Assembly: GCA_001936135.1 (NCBI GenBank)
Contig: CP012811.1
Span: 496,001 to 560,000, forward strand
Direction of reading: 5' to 3'
DNA: 64,000 nt
Origin: Saccharomycopsis fibuligera x Saccharomycopsis cf. fibuligera
Taxonomy: Eukaryota; Ascomycota; Saccharomycetes; Ascoideales; Saccharomycopsidaceae
Shown here: piece after piece, positions 31,299 to 42,752 of the stretch
Position numbering within the stretch: the stretch's first letter is position 1
How the letters are laid out: every line of letters begins with the position of its first letter
Position numbers and translations under genes: made by a program
Notes under the pieces: model-generated
What the model saw: the letters and a program-made list of their open reading frames with translations, nothing else
What the model was told of the DNA's origin: nothing
Databases searched by the model: none

Positions 31299-31756
31299 TT
31301 TTGCATTTTTCTTTTCCTCAATATTTCAATTCATATGAATATATTCACCGCTCAATTGTCATCTTTTTAGATATCCTGCATTTTCAGCACTACTGTTAAC
31401 ATCGATATTACGAATATCTGCTTTCGTATTTAACTAATGCGGTCACTTGTATATAACACTAACAGTCTGCATCGTTTTCAACAACTTTTTATCATAACAT
31501 TGTAAAATATATTCACTCTTTTTTTCTAATAGTCATACTAACTAGAACACAAATTGCAAGTATAAACTACAAATATTAAAAAAGTAATTGCAGCGTAGCC
31601 TACGGGTAAGCAATATCTATCCCATAATCAATAATGATTGTCTATCAAAATAGTAATACTGTTTTTAAAAAATCTCCCAAAAGAAAAAGTAATGCGTGTA
31701 TATGTATTGATTTAATGTTGTTTTCGCCAACAAGTCACCCAAAATCGTCACCGTCA
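31299..31756. other. Convergent intergenic region
   Basis: AT-rich 3' flank of the LYR gene (+) and TRS85 (-). No gene or structured element is seen. Confidence 0.5.
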
Positions 31757-34684
31757 CTACTTTTTATCATCATGTAATTCCAATTGGGCAAACTTTCCCA
31801 AGAGACCCTCTTTTCTATGCAACCAAATATTCGTACTAACTTTTCCTTTTCCTTCTTCTCCACGCTGAACATCTCCAGCATTTCCAGCCTCTTCAATAAC
31901 TATTTTCTCAATATTACTCAACGATACATCGCCATAAACTGCTTTCGTTGCCGCTTCAACACTAAGCTTCAACTGTATAGCATCGTGTTGATGTTCCCAT
32001 TGATTCAGAGCCAACAATTGCCAAAAGGCAGCTTTACGATACCGAGTTAGTCCCAGGACGGCCAAATTAGTTCTTGTTAATTTGTATGGGTTTGGAATTT
32101 CTTCAGTATCTTGTGGGTGTTGTTGCTGTTCTCCTTGCTTCTTCACAGGTTTGACTTTGCGGAAAATATAGGCCAGTTCAGGATATTCATCATCATCATT
32201 GGCATTACTAGCATCATTTTTATTATTTCCATTGCGGCGCTCATTCTGAAGTTTGGTAAATGTATTAGGCACATCTGTGCATCGATTAATAGTCAGCGTC
32301 ACATCCTTTGGCTGCGTTATCAATTGACGTCTCAGTAATACTGGAAATTTAGAATGATTGTATAAATATATCGCATAGCAGTAACTGATTCTTTCCATAA
32401 TCATAGCTTTTAAAACATGGAAAGACCGTTCTTCTGTCGGTGATGGCACTATTTTTTTGGTAGTTTGATTTTCAGCCGAAGTAGCTGCAGGAGAAGAAAC
32501 CACAACAGTGTAATTCAACAACTTCAAAGCAATAATCTCATTTAAATACTTGATAGAATAAATGTTATTATAATGTACATATGACGACCCTAGCATATGC
32601 ATGCTACCACCACTTGAGCCACTTCCGCTGCTACCACCACCTCCAAATCCATCACTGATCAATCCACCACCACCGCCACTATGTCCATGTCCATGACTCA
32701 GCAGCAGATCCAGAAATGTGTTTATTTTCAAGCAGTTAAAAAGTTCCGCCACAGATAATTGAAATCGTAATGCAAATGATCTCAAATTGCAGCGTGAGAT
32801 ATAGGTATAATTTACCGAGTCAATAGTTTGGAATATGACGTCCAACTTACTCTTAATCGTACTGATACTATACCCACCAAAACCAGTATTGCTATGAATT
32901 CCTGATGATGACAATGATGATAACGACGACGACGATGATAATGCTGCTGATAATGAATGAGTTTGTTGAGCAATCATATCAAACAAAAGCGAATGCACCG
33001 CCATCTCTTGGCAGGATGCATAATACGTCCATGCTTTACTATTATTGAGATCTTTTTTAAGCAAATCGTAAGTGCTGTATGAATATTTGTAATCTCTTAA
33101 CATAAAGGCCCAATCAGCAAGTTTGCGGATCATTGCCTCGCTAGAATGATGTGGATAATAGCCATCATGGAAATCGAATCCTGATGTCGAGCCACTTAAT
33201 GAAGAATTGCCATGATAATAAGTAGCACTTAGTCCCGTGCTATCAGAATTGCTGCCTTTGGATAAGAACCGTTTGGAAGCAGAGAAAAATCGATTAGTTA
33301 TGGATTTTCGTGGTTGAACATAAATGTCATCCCAGTACGAGATTTTCTTTTCCATAAATGGAATCAAATTGAGTTTGACAAGTTCAGTAAGCATATTTTT
33401 AATGTTATGATAATCTTTATCGGTGAGCTGGTCAATGTTATTTTCATCGCTTTCCTTACCTTCAGTGTTATCACTGTGGCTTGCGCTTTTTCTTCTACTT
33501 TTTTTAAACTCAATCTCCTCTAATTCTTCGCGAATAGAGCTGAAAATTCCAGGTCTGATGAGCTCTTCATAGCTAATGTTCCCGTTGTCATTGCAGTCAT
33601 CTCGACGATTTTTGTTCGAGTACAACCCAGTATATGGTCCACTATTATTTTCCACATCCTTCAATTTTAAAGAAAGACAAGGATAATAAAACTTCTTCTT
33701 GACGTAACTCTTCAATTCATTGCATTTCAGGTCATCACCGGGCACTGTTCCATCATTTAAAATCATGAAACAAATTAAGGAATCTTCATCACTGGACAAG
33801 TCCAAATAGTTCGGGATATTCACTTCCAGCCCATAACCAGTGACGCCACTATTATTCTTATTTGCTGTTGCTGTTGCTGTATATTCTCCTTCCCTAGCAT
33901 TAGCATCTGCGCGTAAATCAGGGCTCAACAACAAGTGCTTTTTGCGTGTTAACCGATTGCGCATCAAAATATCATTGATGCTCTCTGGCGAATCCTCAGA
34001 CGTTAACACAATTAAATGGATGATAGGATGGTTGAAAGTTTCAAATGGTAAGATTAGTTGGTTGGAATATACTTTAGCAATGAGCTTTAAATACAATGAA
34101 TTGCGCAAGATTTTGATCCTAGCTTCGGTTTCTTTATTATTACTGTTACTTTCTGGATCAGCCAAGATTTTTTTAATTTCCTGATCCACTTGTTTAACAT
34201 ACTCTACCATGACTTTATTTAATTCTGCTGTTCTAAAAAGCTCATAATATTCCCTAGCGGTGCCTCCTCCTACGGCTCCTCCAACTCCTCCACTTCCTGA
34301 GCCGGCCGCGAGACCACGACTATTAGCCTGCACCGTTAATGTCTCAATAACAGACCTCTGAAATCGCACACTAAAATGACGATAACTATTGGTGATCAAT
34401 TGAGTATTCTTGATATTGAAAACTGAGCTCAATTGCAAACCAAAGGGACGGATCAAGTGGTAAAATGAATCATATCCTAAGCTGCTAGCGAGATCATCAG
34501 CACTTCGTGAAGCCACGGTGGCGATGCTGGGAGAGAACAAGTCCAGAAGCAAGTCGCGACATATTATGGATGTATCATTATTGTAAACTTGGGATGCAAT
34601 ATCTGTGTAGTGGTGGGTGTTGATTTTATTGTGGTTGTCCTGGCTCTGGGGCCTTGATGGTAGTATTGGCAGCATCTCGGTCAT
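31757..34684 (-). CDS. TRS85: TRAPPIII subunit Trs85
   Basis: 975 residues from the ATG at 34684. The open frame reaches 34768 but begins at TTG. Trs85 is the subunit that defines TRAPPIII, the Ypt1 exchange factor for autophagy and Golgi traffic. Family signatures: an N-terminal RDLLLDLFSPSIATVASRS block, LPFETFNHPIIHLIVL, KISYWDDIYVQPRKS followed by an FFSASKRF turn, MIRKLADWAFMLRDYKYS with YSTYDLLKKDL, and near the end LTRYRKAAFWQLLALNQW. Each has a direct counterpart in yeast Trs85. Ser- and Gly-rich inserts (for example a GGGSSGSGSSGGS-like run) lengthen it well beyond baker's yeast Trs85. Confidence 0.9.
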   Translation of the reverse strand: MTEMLPILPSRPQSQDNHNKINTHHYTDIASQVYNNDTSIICRDLLLDLFSPSIATVASRSADDLASSLGYDSFYHLIRPFGLQLSSVFNIKNTQLITNSYRHFSVRFQRSVIETLTVQANSRGLAAGSGSGGVGGAVGGGTAREYYELFRTAELNKVMVEYVKQVDQEIKKILADPESNSNNKETEARIKILRNSLYLKLIAKVYSNQLILPFETFNHPIIHLIVLTSEDSPESINDILMRNRLTRKKHLLLSPDLRADANAREGEYTATATANKNNSGVTGYGLEVNIPNYLDLSSDEDSLICFMILNDGTVPGDDLKCNELKSYVKKKFYYPCLSLKLKDVENNSGPYTGLYSNKNRRDDCNDNGNISYEELIRPGIFSSIREELEEIEFKKSRRKSASHSDNTEGKESDENNIDQLTDKDYHNIKNMLTELVKLNLIPFMEKKISYWDDIYVQPRKSITNRFFSASKRFLSKGSNSDSTGLSATYYHGNSSLSGSTSGFDFHDGYYPHHSSEAMIRKLADWAFMLRDYKYSYSTYDLLKKDLNNSKAWTYYASCQEMAVHSLLFDMIAQQTHSLSAALSSSSSLSSLSSSGIHSNTGFGGYSISTIKSKLDVIFQTIDSVNYTYISRCNLRSFALRFQLSVAELFNCLKINTFLDLLLSHGHGHSGGGGGLISDGFGGGGSSGSGSSGGSMHMLGSSYVHYNNIYSIKYLNEIIALKLLNYTVVVSSPAATSAENQTTKKIVPSPTEERSFHVLKAMIMERISYCYAIYLYNHSKFPVLLRRQLITQPKDVTLTINRCTDVPNTFTKLQNERRNGNNKNDASNANDDDEYPELAYIFRKVKPVKKQGEQQQHPQDTEEIPNPYKLTRTNLAVLGLTRYRKAAFWQLLALNQWEHQHDAIQLKLSVEAATKAVYGDVSLSNIEKIVIEEAGNAGDVQRGEEGKGKVSTNIWLHRKEGLLGKFAQLELHDDKK

Positions 34685-36088
34685 TATTTGATGTTGATAT
34701 TGATTGTGATATTGAGAGTATGCAATGTTGAAGTTGGTATCAAGAATGCAGTTATAACATTCATTCAATTAACCACCTGCAAAGTTTTTGTGGTAACGGT
34801 TTCCAACGTATCGAGTAAGATGTGATGGGTGTTGTGATACGTCCAAGCAAAGCTATTTGATGATTCCAAGTCAGCGTTTCTATTTATTCGGTGCTGTCGC
34901 AAACTATCCTTAGGATTATTGATACTGTTCAATGGTCGGCTTTTGGCTGGGTACAAATAATTGCAAGCAAAATTATCACTTTCTCTTACTATCAAGCAAA
35001 ATCAGCCTCTCAAAATAGAGCTATTGTATTCTTTCCCAGTGTTCTATTGCAAGCTATGGTATATATGAGCTTACTCTTCTCATATTACTATTGTAGCATT
35101 AGTGCTGCCGTCAGCAAAAGCTCAGAAAATCAAAAAAATAAACCTTTCTGCGGGCTGCGTAACCAAAGTGTTATCAAGCCACATAACCAACGCAAAATCA
35201 ACTTCTCTCCAGGATTCATTGGTTTCACGATGTCCTCGAACGGATAGAGAGAATACAGGGTATCTGGTGGTAAAGAAGCCATTTCTAAAAACCCAAATAA
35301 TAGTTATCATGTTTTGTTTTGTTTTGTTGATATTTTTTTTATTGGGTGGTGAGTTTTGATGTTTATATGTCTGTGAGGGTGCTGCTTCGTGCTATTAATA
35401 ACAGTCAAGTAAGTAGCTAAGTAAGAGCTATGCAAGAGATGGCAGATAGTTTCATAATTATTACTGAAATTGAAATTATTTTATGGCATGCTCTACCATT
35501 AATTTAGAAAACAGTGTTTTCAAGTCTGAAATGTGCTACGTTTATAAGATGTGGATCCCTGTGATAATTGACGGTTGTGTTGCAATATGTAGAAAGGAAA
35601 AGTTTGGAAGGTAGAAAGGAATGTCAAGGCATTGTAGAATCTTGAAAGACGCGCGCATCATAATAACTTTTGCTGCGCTTATAAATTTAACACCTAAAAT
35701 TCCTTGTAACCATTACCAAATACTTTTGTCAGATTAACCAAGCTAACCCGTTGAAATCTGAGTTTTCATTGATTCCAGAGGGTATGCCCATCTATAATTC
35801 AGCACTGCCACAAATGCTACACGTAATATGAATATGCATATTCAAAAAGAAACGTATATTTTACAGTTTTGTTGATTTAAAGGTTTCTGGAATTTCTCGC
35901 GTAGAGATGTTTTGCTCTAGAAGAAAGCAATAACATGAATGGAAAAATAAGTACCTTAATATATAAGAAAGACAAGCACCCGTGCTTTATTTATTGAATG
36001 TTAAATTATTGGCAAAATTTTTTGTTGTTTTCTTTTATTCCGTGTTGTATTATGTTGCTTCGTTTTCAGATTTTCCTGGGAAAAAAAA
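34685..36088. other. Intergenic region between TRS85 and the TMN gene
   Basis: 1.4 kb covering the TRS85 promoter and the 3' flank of the next minus-strand gene. Open frames here (for example 34891-35247) are under 120 codons and featureless. No RNA gene is seen. Confidence 0.4.
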
Positions 36089-38008
36089 TCAATCAATCTT
36101 AATCTCCGAGTAAATCTTCTTAACAAAGAACAAAGAAGATAAGAACCCAATAGAACCACACAACACAAAGATCAATGCACTGGCCATCGACGAGTAACCC
36201 AAGTACAACACCACACTAGTGAAACTATTCAAACGGTCCAATTTGATCAAGAATAATGAGTGGATAAAAACATAAATGGCACAACTTCCACTAATGATAA
36301 ATGATCTCCATTGCCATTTGTAATTTTCAAAACACAAAGTATAATAAGTCATGAGCACAGTGATCAATGAACAAGTGATGGCCATGAGCACAAAGCAAAA
36401 GAATAAGAAGCCAAACATGTAGTAAATTCTGTTGAACCAGATACTGGAGTAAATGAAATAAATCTCCACCGCCATGGAACCAAATGGGAAAATACCAGAA
36501 ATTAATGAAACAACGGCAATCTTTAAATAAAACGGCTGTACTGGAATTTGGCGTGGAATTTGATTGGTCTTCACTGGTTTTTTCAATCCTTTTTGGAACT
36601 TAAGGGCCAAAAGAGAACCAAACACTGAAAGAGGGAATGAAATCAAGAACCAAATCAACACAATGCTGAACATGGTGCCAATTGGAATGGCTCCAGAAGA
36701 TTTAGCAAAAATCAAAAAGAAATTTAACCCAATAAAAGAAACAAAAAGCGCTCCTGGCACTAAAATTGGGGTCAAAAGCATATTGATTTTCCAATTTTCA
36801 CCATTGAAAAATTTGTATATGTATCCAGAAATAAAAGAACCAAAGAAACCAAAAAGCGCGTACAAAATGAACATAACAGTAGACAAAGCACCTCTGTTGG
36901 ATGGTGATAACAATCCAACCAAGGCAAACATGATGGTGGTGAATGTCATCAAGAACAATTGGCAACCGCTACCAATGATAATTGACAAAATCATTCTGTT
37001 CTTTGGTGGTCTAAATACATCACCGTGCACCAATTTCCAACCACTTTCTTCTTGAATATCGTCATCAAGATCAATATTGTTATATTTAAGAATATCATTG
37101 CGCAAAGTTTTGACCAAAATGTGACCAATCACGGTAGAAAGACAAAGCACAATCAATGAAAAGTTAACCAATGAAAACCACTGAATCTTTGGGTCATAAA
37201 CGTGCAAGTATTTATCCCATCTGGTGGCCCATACGGTTTCCGAAGGCGTGAAAGTGACACTATAACTAAAGTCCACTTCGGTATCTTTGCCAATATCCAA
37301 CAACACCGGTTCATATTTGTTGGCATCGGTGGCGACATCACAGCTTTCTTCATTATCTACTTTACGGTTGAGTGAGTATGGTTCAACAGAAACACCGACA
37401 ATTCTGAGCTGATTGTCACCTCTTTCGTGATATTCAATGTTGATATCGAAATGATTGGCCAAATAAGCGACATTTTGCTCGTCGATCAACCCAATAGGAA
37501 ACCCAGAGCCATAGAAATCAGATTTGGTTCTACGGTCACGTAGAAGTTTGGCGGCAGGCAAGCCATCAATGATCCAATTATGGTAGTATCCCGATCTGAT
37601 GAGTTTGTTGACAAACAATGAGTCACTTTTGGAATAAGTTGCAGAACAAAGTTTAACACATTTTTTGTTTTCCAACATGGAGATCTCGAATGGCGAGTTG
37701 TAGATTCTGTCACCAAAAATAATAGCGCCAAGGGACTCAGACTGGGCCTTTGGTTCACCGTTCTTTGGTTTGCAGAAATGTAATTTTGGGAAATAATAAT
37801 CAAACGAGTAAACAAATGTCTTGGATCCCTTTTCGTTATTTTGGTTTTCGCTGTTACCATTATGGATATTGGTTGGAGTGATGTGATTAACTAAAAGCTG
37901 GATATCATCGCCCTTTTTGTAGGTAGTCGGAGCGACACCAGGCAAGTAGAATGCATTAGCAAGGCCAACAAAGCCCGCAACAAGCAAGAACAACAAATGG
38001 AAAAGCAT
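36089..38008 (-). CDS. EMP70: Nonaspanin Emp70/Tmn (TM9 superfamily)
   Basis: 639 residues. TM9 proteins are endosome/Golgi membrane proteins with a large lumenal N-terminus and nine membrane segments. Seen: signal peptide MLFHLLFLLVAGFVGLANA, then FYLPGVAPTTYKKGD (the conserved family opening), a lumenal domain to about 280, membrane segments from about 280 onward, and the cytosolic EESGWKLVHGDVFRPP motif (about 320) shared by all nonaspanins. The C-terminus ends EIKID, a KxD-type signal known to bind COPI and hold Emp70-like proteins in the Golgi. Length fits Emp70/Tmn2 better than Tmn3. Assignment between these two paralogs is not settled. Confidence 0.88.
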   Translation of the reverse strand: MLFHLLFLLVAGFVGLANAFYLPGVAPTTYKKGDDIQLLVNHITPTNIHNGNSENQNNEKGSKTFVYSFDYYFPKLHFCKPKNGEPKAQSESLGAIIFGDRIYNSPFEISMLENKKCVKLCSATYSKSDSLFVNKLIRSGYYHNWIIDGLPAAKLLRDRRTKSDFYGSGFPIGLIDEQNVAYLANHFDINIEYHERGDNQLRIVGVSVEPYSLNRKVDNEESCDVATDANKYEPVLLDIGKDTEVDFSYSVTFTPSETVWATRWDKYLHVYDPKIQWFSLVNFSLIVLCLSTVIGHILVKTLRNDILKYNNIDLDDDIQEESGWKLVHGDVFRPPKNRMILSIIIGSGCQLFLMTFTTIMFALVGLLSPSNRGALSTVMFILYALFGFFGSFISGYIYKFFNGENWKINMLLTPILVPGALFVSFIGLNFFLIFAKSSGAIPIGTMFSIVLIWFLISFPLSVFGSLLALKFQKGLKKPVKTNQIPRQIPVQPFYLKIAVVSLISGIFPFGSMAVEIYFIYSSIWFNRIYYMFGFLFFCFVLMAITCSLITVLMTYYTLCFENYKWQWRSFIISGSCAIYVFIHSLFLIKLDRLNSFTSVVLYLGYSSMASALIFVLCGSIGFLSSLFFVKKIYSEIKID

Positions 38009-38433
38009 TTGCGGTTTGTGTGTATGTGTGATGGGTTTCTGCTGTTGTTGTTGTTGTTATTGTTGTTATTGTCTTGTGATGGTACCTTGCTCAGGCTGTG
38101 CGGTGAGCTGTCTTTTGTCTTTATTTGGTTCTGAATTTCCAGCATTCATGATCTACTTTTTCTTTTTGGCTTTTTTTTTTTTTTTTTTTTTGCGCTTGAT
38201 TTCCTCTCGGAACGCCTGGCAAGTGTCGGCACCGCGTTATTTGTGTGCGGTGCAAAGGTGTGTGTGTCCTACTCCGCACTTCCGTACACACCGAAAAGCT
38301 TATAGACATTCACTCTCTGGCATCAACCTACGCTATTCATGGCTTACAATGACAACTTATAAACAGTTTAGTATTGTAGATTGAAAATTTTTGTCAACAA
38401 AAATAGAAGCTAAGTCATTCTGTTACCTTCCAG
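38009..38433. promoter_or_regulatory. Promoter of the TMN gene / 3' flank of ALG9
   Basis: Carries a (TTG)n run near 38041-38075, a T20 tract (about 38169-38190) and a GC-richer patch after it. ORFs on either strand cross these tracts and are rejected. Confidence 0.4.
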
Positions 38434-40536
38434 TCAATTCTTGTCCTCTTGCTTCTCCAATAAGCAGTAGTTGTGATATCCAACCTTAGAATCGAAAAAC
38501 TGGCGTAAGATTTTTGGCACATACAACACCCTTTCGATACCGTAACTTTTATCGTTGTTGATAAAGTTCTCACAATGTACTATGTTCCATCCTGGAACAG
38601 CATTGATGCCTTTATTACCGTCTCTTTTGAGAATCTTTTTTTCTCCTGCCTCAATATCCACATTCTCGTCAATATCAACGTAGTAATTGCACTCCTCAAA
38701 TGGCACGACTTTACCCGCATCATACAAATTCTTGTTATTCATTCCTTCGGGAATTTGACTCACAGCTTCAATCAACCCGTCACCTTTATCATTCTTGCCA
38801 CCAGTAGCTACCTCAGGGAAATCGCCTGGCAATAGACCACGGAAACCAGATTCAACAAATTTGGCCCTTGTTTGATGTGGCAAAAATAATGATGATGGGA
38901 ACCGGTACCACTCCCTACCAATGCAAACATTACCGGTAGCATTCGAAGGAATGTGGTTGTACACATGCAAGGGGGCACTGTAGTCTAAGACGAGTTTGAT
39001 GGTACGAGACACAGAAAGTATCACAGTTAAGCCAATCAAAGCAGTGTTAGCTAAACTAGCAATAGCTTGGAAAAAGTTTTGAGTTGGCTTAGATTTGGCC
39101 ACTCCTTTCAGTTGCACAATAAACAAATCATAGAATTCGTTGACTTCAAAAAGGAATATTGCAGCGGAGAGAGTGATCAATGGATACACTGGATACAAAA
39201 AGCGTTCTTCTTTATGTGGTTGGCTGCCAAAGATCAAACACCAAATTGCTAATGGAGCTTGGATGAGAAGTATTAAACCTGGTCTCAAATTAACACTCTT
39301 CGCCTTAAACTTGCTATTTCCTTTAGCACTTTTAATGGAAATTCCCTTGTTCTGATTGACAATCAGCAATACTGGAGAGGTCAACACCCCAAAGACAGAC
39401 AACACAAAAATCACATTGAAGTTCAACGCCAAATTCAAAGGATAGTACACAAATGGTTCAGTACCAAAAATATTTGGCCCTGATTCTGCATCAGCAAACA
39501 ACACATTGTACAAGAAGATATTTAACGGCACAATGGCAAACTTGCGATACATAATTGAGTCTGCCAAAACAATCATAAACAAAAGACTACCAGCAATGAT
39601 AGTTGCCCCGATAACAAATTTCAATATCGCGACAATGGCAGCAGCCGAAGCAGCCCCTGTAGTTGCACCAGTATTTGCATCTCTTGTTGGCAAAGTGTAT
39701 GAATAAATAATGTAAATGACTAATGGCACTGCAAGAACCAAACTGAATGGCCATCCAAGCAATCCTGCTAAACTATACCAGAAGATTGCCTCAAAGGCGT
39801 ACTGAAAATTGATTATTCCTTGAGCAGCAAATTTTTTAAGTCGCTGGTAGTCAAAGTAATACTTGATAACGCTGTCTGTAGCGTACAAGTTGCAAGTAAG
39901 GGCAAATGCCGAAGGAAGTAAAGCAATTGAGCCGTGAGCCATTCCAGTGGCAATAGCACTAAAGAGTGCAAATACCCATGCGAGGTTGGAATGTATGTGA
40001 TACTTGAAGGTGTAGTAAAGGCGAATTTCCCCAGCTAGAACAGTGGCGGCAAGAATGCCTCTGATGGCATAAAATGTAAAGTATGGTGCTACTAATGCTG
40101 CTTCACTGGAAGCAGCGGTAGTAGCAGCATTATCAGATGAAGAAGTAACAGCTGCATCATCTGAATATACCGACAATTGAGCAACCGGATAGGCAAACAC
40201 AAAGTAGGGGAACAAATACGCCCATGATCTAATGGAGTATTCTGGTGAATATTCCCATGTCTGCTTACCAAAACCTCTGAGCAACAAATTCAATGGCTCC
40301 CAGTAGTTAAAGACCTCATCGCAGTCGGCGATGATCATGTAAATAGCACTGGCAATACGGGAAAAAATGAGCACCGCAAGAGGCACAGCATCTGATTTCG
40401 TAAAGTTGATCGTAGAGTTGGAAGTAGGTAATTGGGGAGGCAACTGTGCTTGTGGTTGGGTTTGCATTGGTGGTTTTGAAGATGATTTACCAGCACCCAG
40501 CTTAAGGTTCGATTTGCTTTTTGTCTTTCTGGCCAT
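38434..40536 (-). CDS. ALG9: Mannosyltransferase Alg9 (GT22 family)
   Basis: 700 residues. An ER polytopic enzyme that adds alpha-1,2-mannoses to the lipid-linked N-glycan precursor from dolichol-phosphate-mannose. The first lumenal loop reads ADCDEVFNYWEPLN and then FGKQTWEYSPEYSIRSWAYL, the Alg9 signature with the catalytic acid pair. HKEERFLYPVYPLI near residue 435 is the conserved GT22 loop. About 8-10 hydrophobic segments are visible. It is longer than yeast Alg9 because of an N-terminal Pro/Gln/Ser region (1-45) and an Ala/Ser-rich insert (about 125-150) in the first loops. Alg12, Gpi10 and Smp3 are related but lack this loop wording. Confidence 0.92.
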   Translation of the reverse strand: MARKTKSKSNLKLGAGKSSSKPPMQTQPQAQLPPQLPTSNSTINFTKSDAVPLAVLIFSRIASAIYMIIADCDEVFNYWEPLNLLLRGFGKQTWEYSPEYSIRSWAYLFPYFVFAYPVAQLSVYSDDAAVTSSSDNAATTAASSEAALVAPYFTFYAIRGILAATVLAGEIRLYYTFKYHIHSNLAWVFALFSAIATGMAHGSIALLPSAFALTCNLYATDSVIKYYFDYQRLKKFAAQGIINFQYAFEAIFWYSLAGLLGWPFSLVLAVPLVIYIIYSYTLPTRDANTGATTGAASAAAIVAILKFVIGATIIAGSLLFMIVLADSIMYRKFAIVPLNIFLYNVLFADAESGPNIFGTEPFVYYPLNLALNFNVIFVLSVFGVLTSPVLLIVNQNKGISIKSAKGNSKFKAKSVNLRPGLILLIQAPLAIWCLIFGSQPHKEERFLYPVYPLITLSAAIFLFEVNEFYDLFIVQLKGVAKSKPTQNFFQAIASLANTALIGLTVILSVSRTIKLVLDYSAPLHVYNHIPSNATGNVCIGREWYRFPSSLFLPHQTRAKFVESGFRGLLPGDFPEVATGGKNDKGDGLIEAVSQIPEGMNNKNLYDAGKVVPFEECNYYVDIDENVDIEAGEKKILKRDGNKGINAVPGWNIVHCENFINNDKSYGIERVLYVPKILRQFFDSKVGYHNYCLLEKQEDKN

Positions 40537-41370
40537 GTTTGCTGCACTTTGCTATAATACTAGTACACTGATGACCAGCGATATCGATGAAGTAATTGAA
40601 TTTCAGGGGAATTTCAACTAACTTTATGGAAAATGGGCAGCAAAGTGATTTTGATAACTGTAGATGATGGGTTGTGCCTCTGGAGGAATAAAATCACTAC
40701 GTATGCTGAATTAAACTGAGCGCGAAGGACCCACACCACTGGAAATAGTGCAAAAAGCCAAACTACATTAATCACTAAACGCACCATAAATCCCAGCGGC
40801 CTGGACGAAGGATACACACAACATGAATTGTGAACAAGAGACTGTTTCAAGTTATAATATAGTAGGTATACGCCTGTGTATTTTTCTGTACTTCGTTTGT
40901 CTCGTAACCTAAACAGTCTGATTTTTGTTGATTTTTAATATCGCAATAAGTTATAACAAAATACCTCTTGGACTATAGCGAAAATTCCAGATCGACGAAG
41001 TAGATATAAGCCCTCAATAACGATACGTGAATAGCACTCTGATACAGAACAGCAGTCATACTAGACACAACCGCAACTGAAGTCTATTTCTTTTTTGTTC
41101 TGGGGATATGAATATATAATAAATAAGTCATACCTAATTAACATAGTATATAGTCTTAATAGATAAATACACTACCATCTCAGAAAACCTGCGTAACTGG
41201 CGTAACTGAAGTAATGTTTTTTAGCCATCTAAAACGCCATCAATAGGAGGCTCTGATAACTCACTGATGAAAACAGATCTTGGAGGGAAACTCTGCCATC
41301 AATCTGTTTAATAAGCAGACAATTTAACAAAAACAGTTTCAACAAAAGATGTCCAACCAATATTCACTTC
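40537..41370. other. ALG9 upstream region and repeat boundary
   Basis: Promoter of ALG9 on its left part. No gene is recognised. A short direct duplication (GCGTAACTGGCGTAACTGAAG) lies near 41192. The LINE remnant begins at 41371. Confidence 0.4.
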
Positions 41371-42229
41371 TTTTTTTAAAAAAAAAAAACACAACAACAA
41401 TTTGTTTACTATATATAATCGATAAAAAATATAATCTTCCAAACTTATATGTATAGCATATTCAGCATAGTTCAGTTGTTATAAATATGGGATAACTTAA
41501 GTCTAAGTCTATGAATCATAAGTCTATGAATAGCCCAACCAATTCTCTCTCGAAATACCACTTAAACTTCCCTTTTAGGAAAGTATTGGTATTCATTTTA
41601 CTACAACACTGCCTGAAATTGACTATCTGATCAGCAGTGATTGCTATTTTCCTATTTGGTTTTACTTAGTTAATATATTATCGCTTGACCTACCAATTAG
41701 CCTTACTACAGAGGAAAAACTTAAATAAGTGAAAACCGCTTTATGATTAGGTGGGAAACTTAGTAGCTTTGTAGGATTTGAAATATGGAGTGCATTTTTA
41801 TTATGATAGTTATTGCTTTGCTTTGTTTTGTGGTTGATGTCGACAGTTAAACAGTAATGGACTCACTCCAATACCGTCTTCCGCTCACTAAGATGATGGT
41901 GTAATTCAATTCACTAGCGTGGTGATGTAGTAAATAAGACTAGAGATTGGAATGGTTTTCCAATCAAAGTCCTTATCTTGCCGTAGGCGGGAATATTTCT
42001 TTTGGAATATCAAGTAGTTGTCGATCTGGATTAATTCTCGTTTAACACTGGATGGAAGGATGAGGCTGTCCTAGCTCAATTCCTTATTTATATGTAACTT
42101 TTTCCATAATGCTTGTGCTACTGGACATTTAACCAAAAAGTGCTCCATTTGTTTGTTGATAGCATCTTCATATGACTGCTGTTTGTGCTTTTTACGTGAT
42201 AAATCTTCGGAGCACCACTTACATTCCTC
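41371..42229 (-). mobile_element. LINE (L1/Zorro-like) 3' fragment, 5'-truncated
   Basis: The minus strand from 42229 to 41906 is one reading frame of about 108 codons broken by a single TAG (42071-42073). It contains a C-x2-C ... H-x4-C finger (CKWCSEDL, then HFLVKCPVAQALWKKL), the zinc-finger layout at the C-terminus of LINE ORF2 proteins such as Candida Zorro. After the stop (TGA, 41906-41908) comes about 530 bp of 3'-UTR-like sequence ending in an A-tail (T7 at 41371-41377 on the plus strand). The 5' part, including the reverse transcriptase, is missing, as expected for a 5'-truncated insertion. It is dead. Its UTR shares sequence with copies A, B and C and the fragments at 16.4-17.1 kb. 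Confidence 0.75.
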
Positions 42230-42232
42230 ACC

Positions 42233-42431
42233 TTTTTTTTTTTCACACACAATATCGATTTATTATTTCTATATAAACGATAGAAATATAATCTTATAAA
42301 CTTATCTATATAGTATATACAGTATAGTTCAGTTGTTGTTATATAGGGGAAACTTATACAAGTGAAAACCCCGTTAGCATTAGTTAGACTTTAATGGATT
42401 AGTGTGACTTGAAATAGATATAGGAGAGATT
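42233..42431 (-). mobile_element. Short retroposon copy B (minus orientation) with A-tail
   Basis: A 188-bp unit (42244-42431) with an 11-base tail (T-run 42233-42243 on the plus strand). In minus reading it starts AATCTCTCCTATATC and ends GATATTGTGTGTGA plus the A-run. It is about 98 percent identical to copy C, which has the opposite orientation, and close to copy A. Relative to the LINE 3'-UTR at 41371-41905 it lacks about 230 bp between GGGATAACTT and AAGTGAAAACC. It abuts the LINE fragment directly. Confidence 0.75.
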
Positions 42432-42752
42432 ATAGTATAGGATGAATAATATTTTTTTTTTTTTTTTTTTTTTTTTTTATTGTTTTTATTTTTATTTTTT
42501 TTTTTTTTTGAATTTGAACTTCTCGACTCCGAGGTGGAATGTGTGTATATTCTCGAAGCAGCCAGGGTGTTTGAACGTTTGTTTGTTTGTTTAGCATTTG
42601 CCAGAATGTTTGACACTCTTTATTAGTGACTTGCTTGAGACGTGCCAACTGGTTTGAGAATAGTAGTTTATCTTTCTTCTCGCGCACAAGGTGTGTGAAT
42701 TATTCTATCACATAGATTGTTTTTAACATGCACTTGCATCCAATCAATAACA
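42432..42752. other. Spacer with T/A tracts before tRNA-Leu
   Basis: Very long T-rich tract (about 42450-42508) then unique sequence. No gene. The two minus-strand ORFs here only read through the homopolymer. Confidence 0.5.

Noticed and set aside
34685-34768. N-terminal extension of TRS85
   Set aside because: Begins at TTG. The ATG at 34684 is used.
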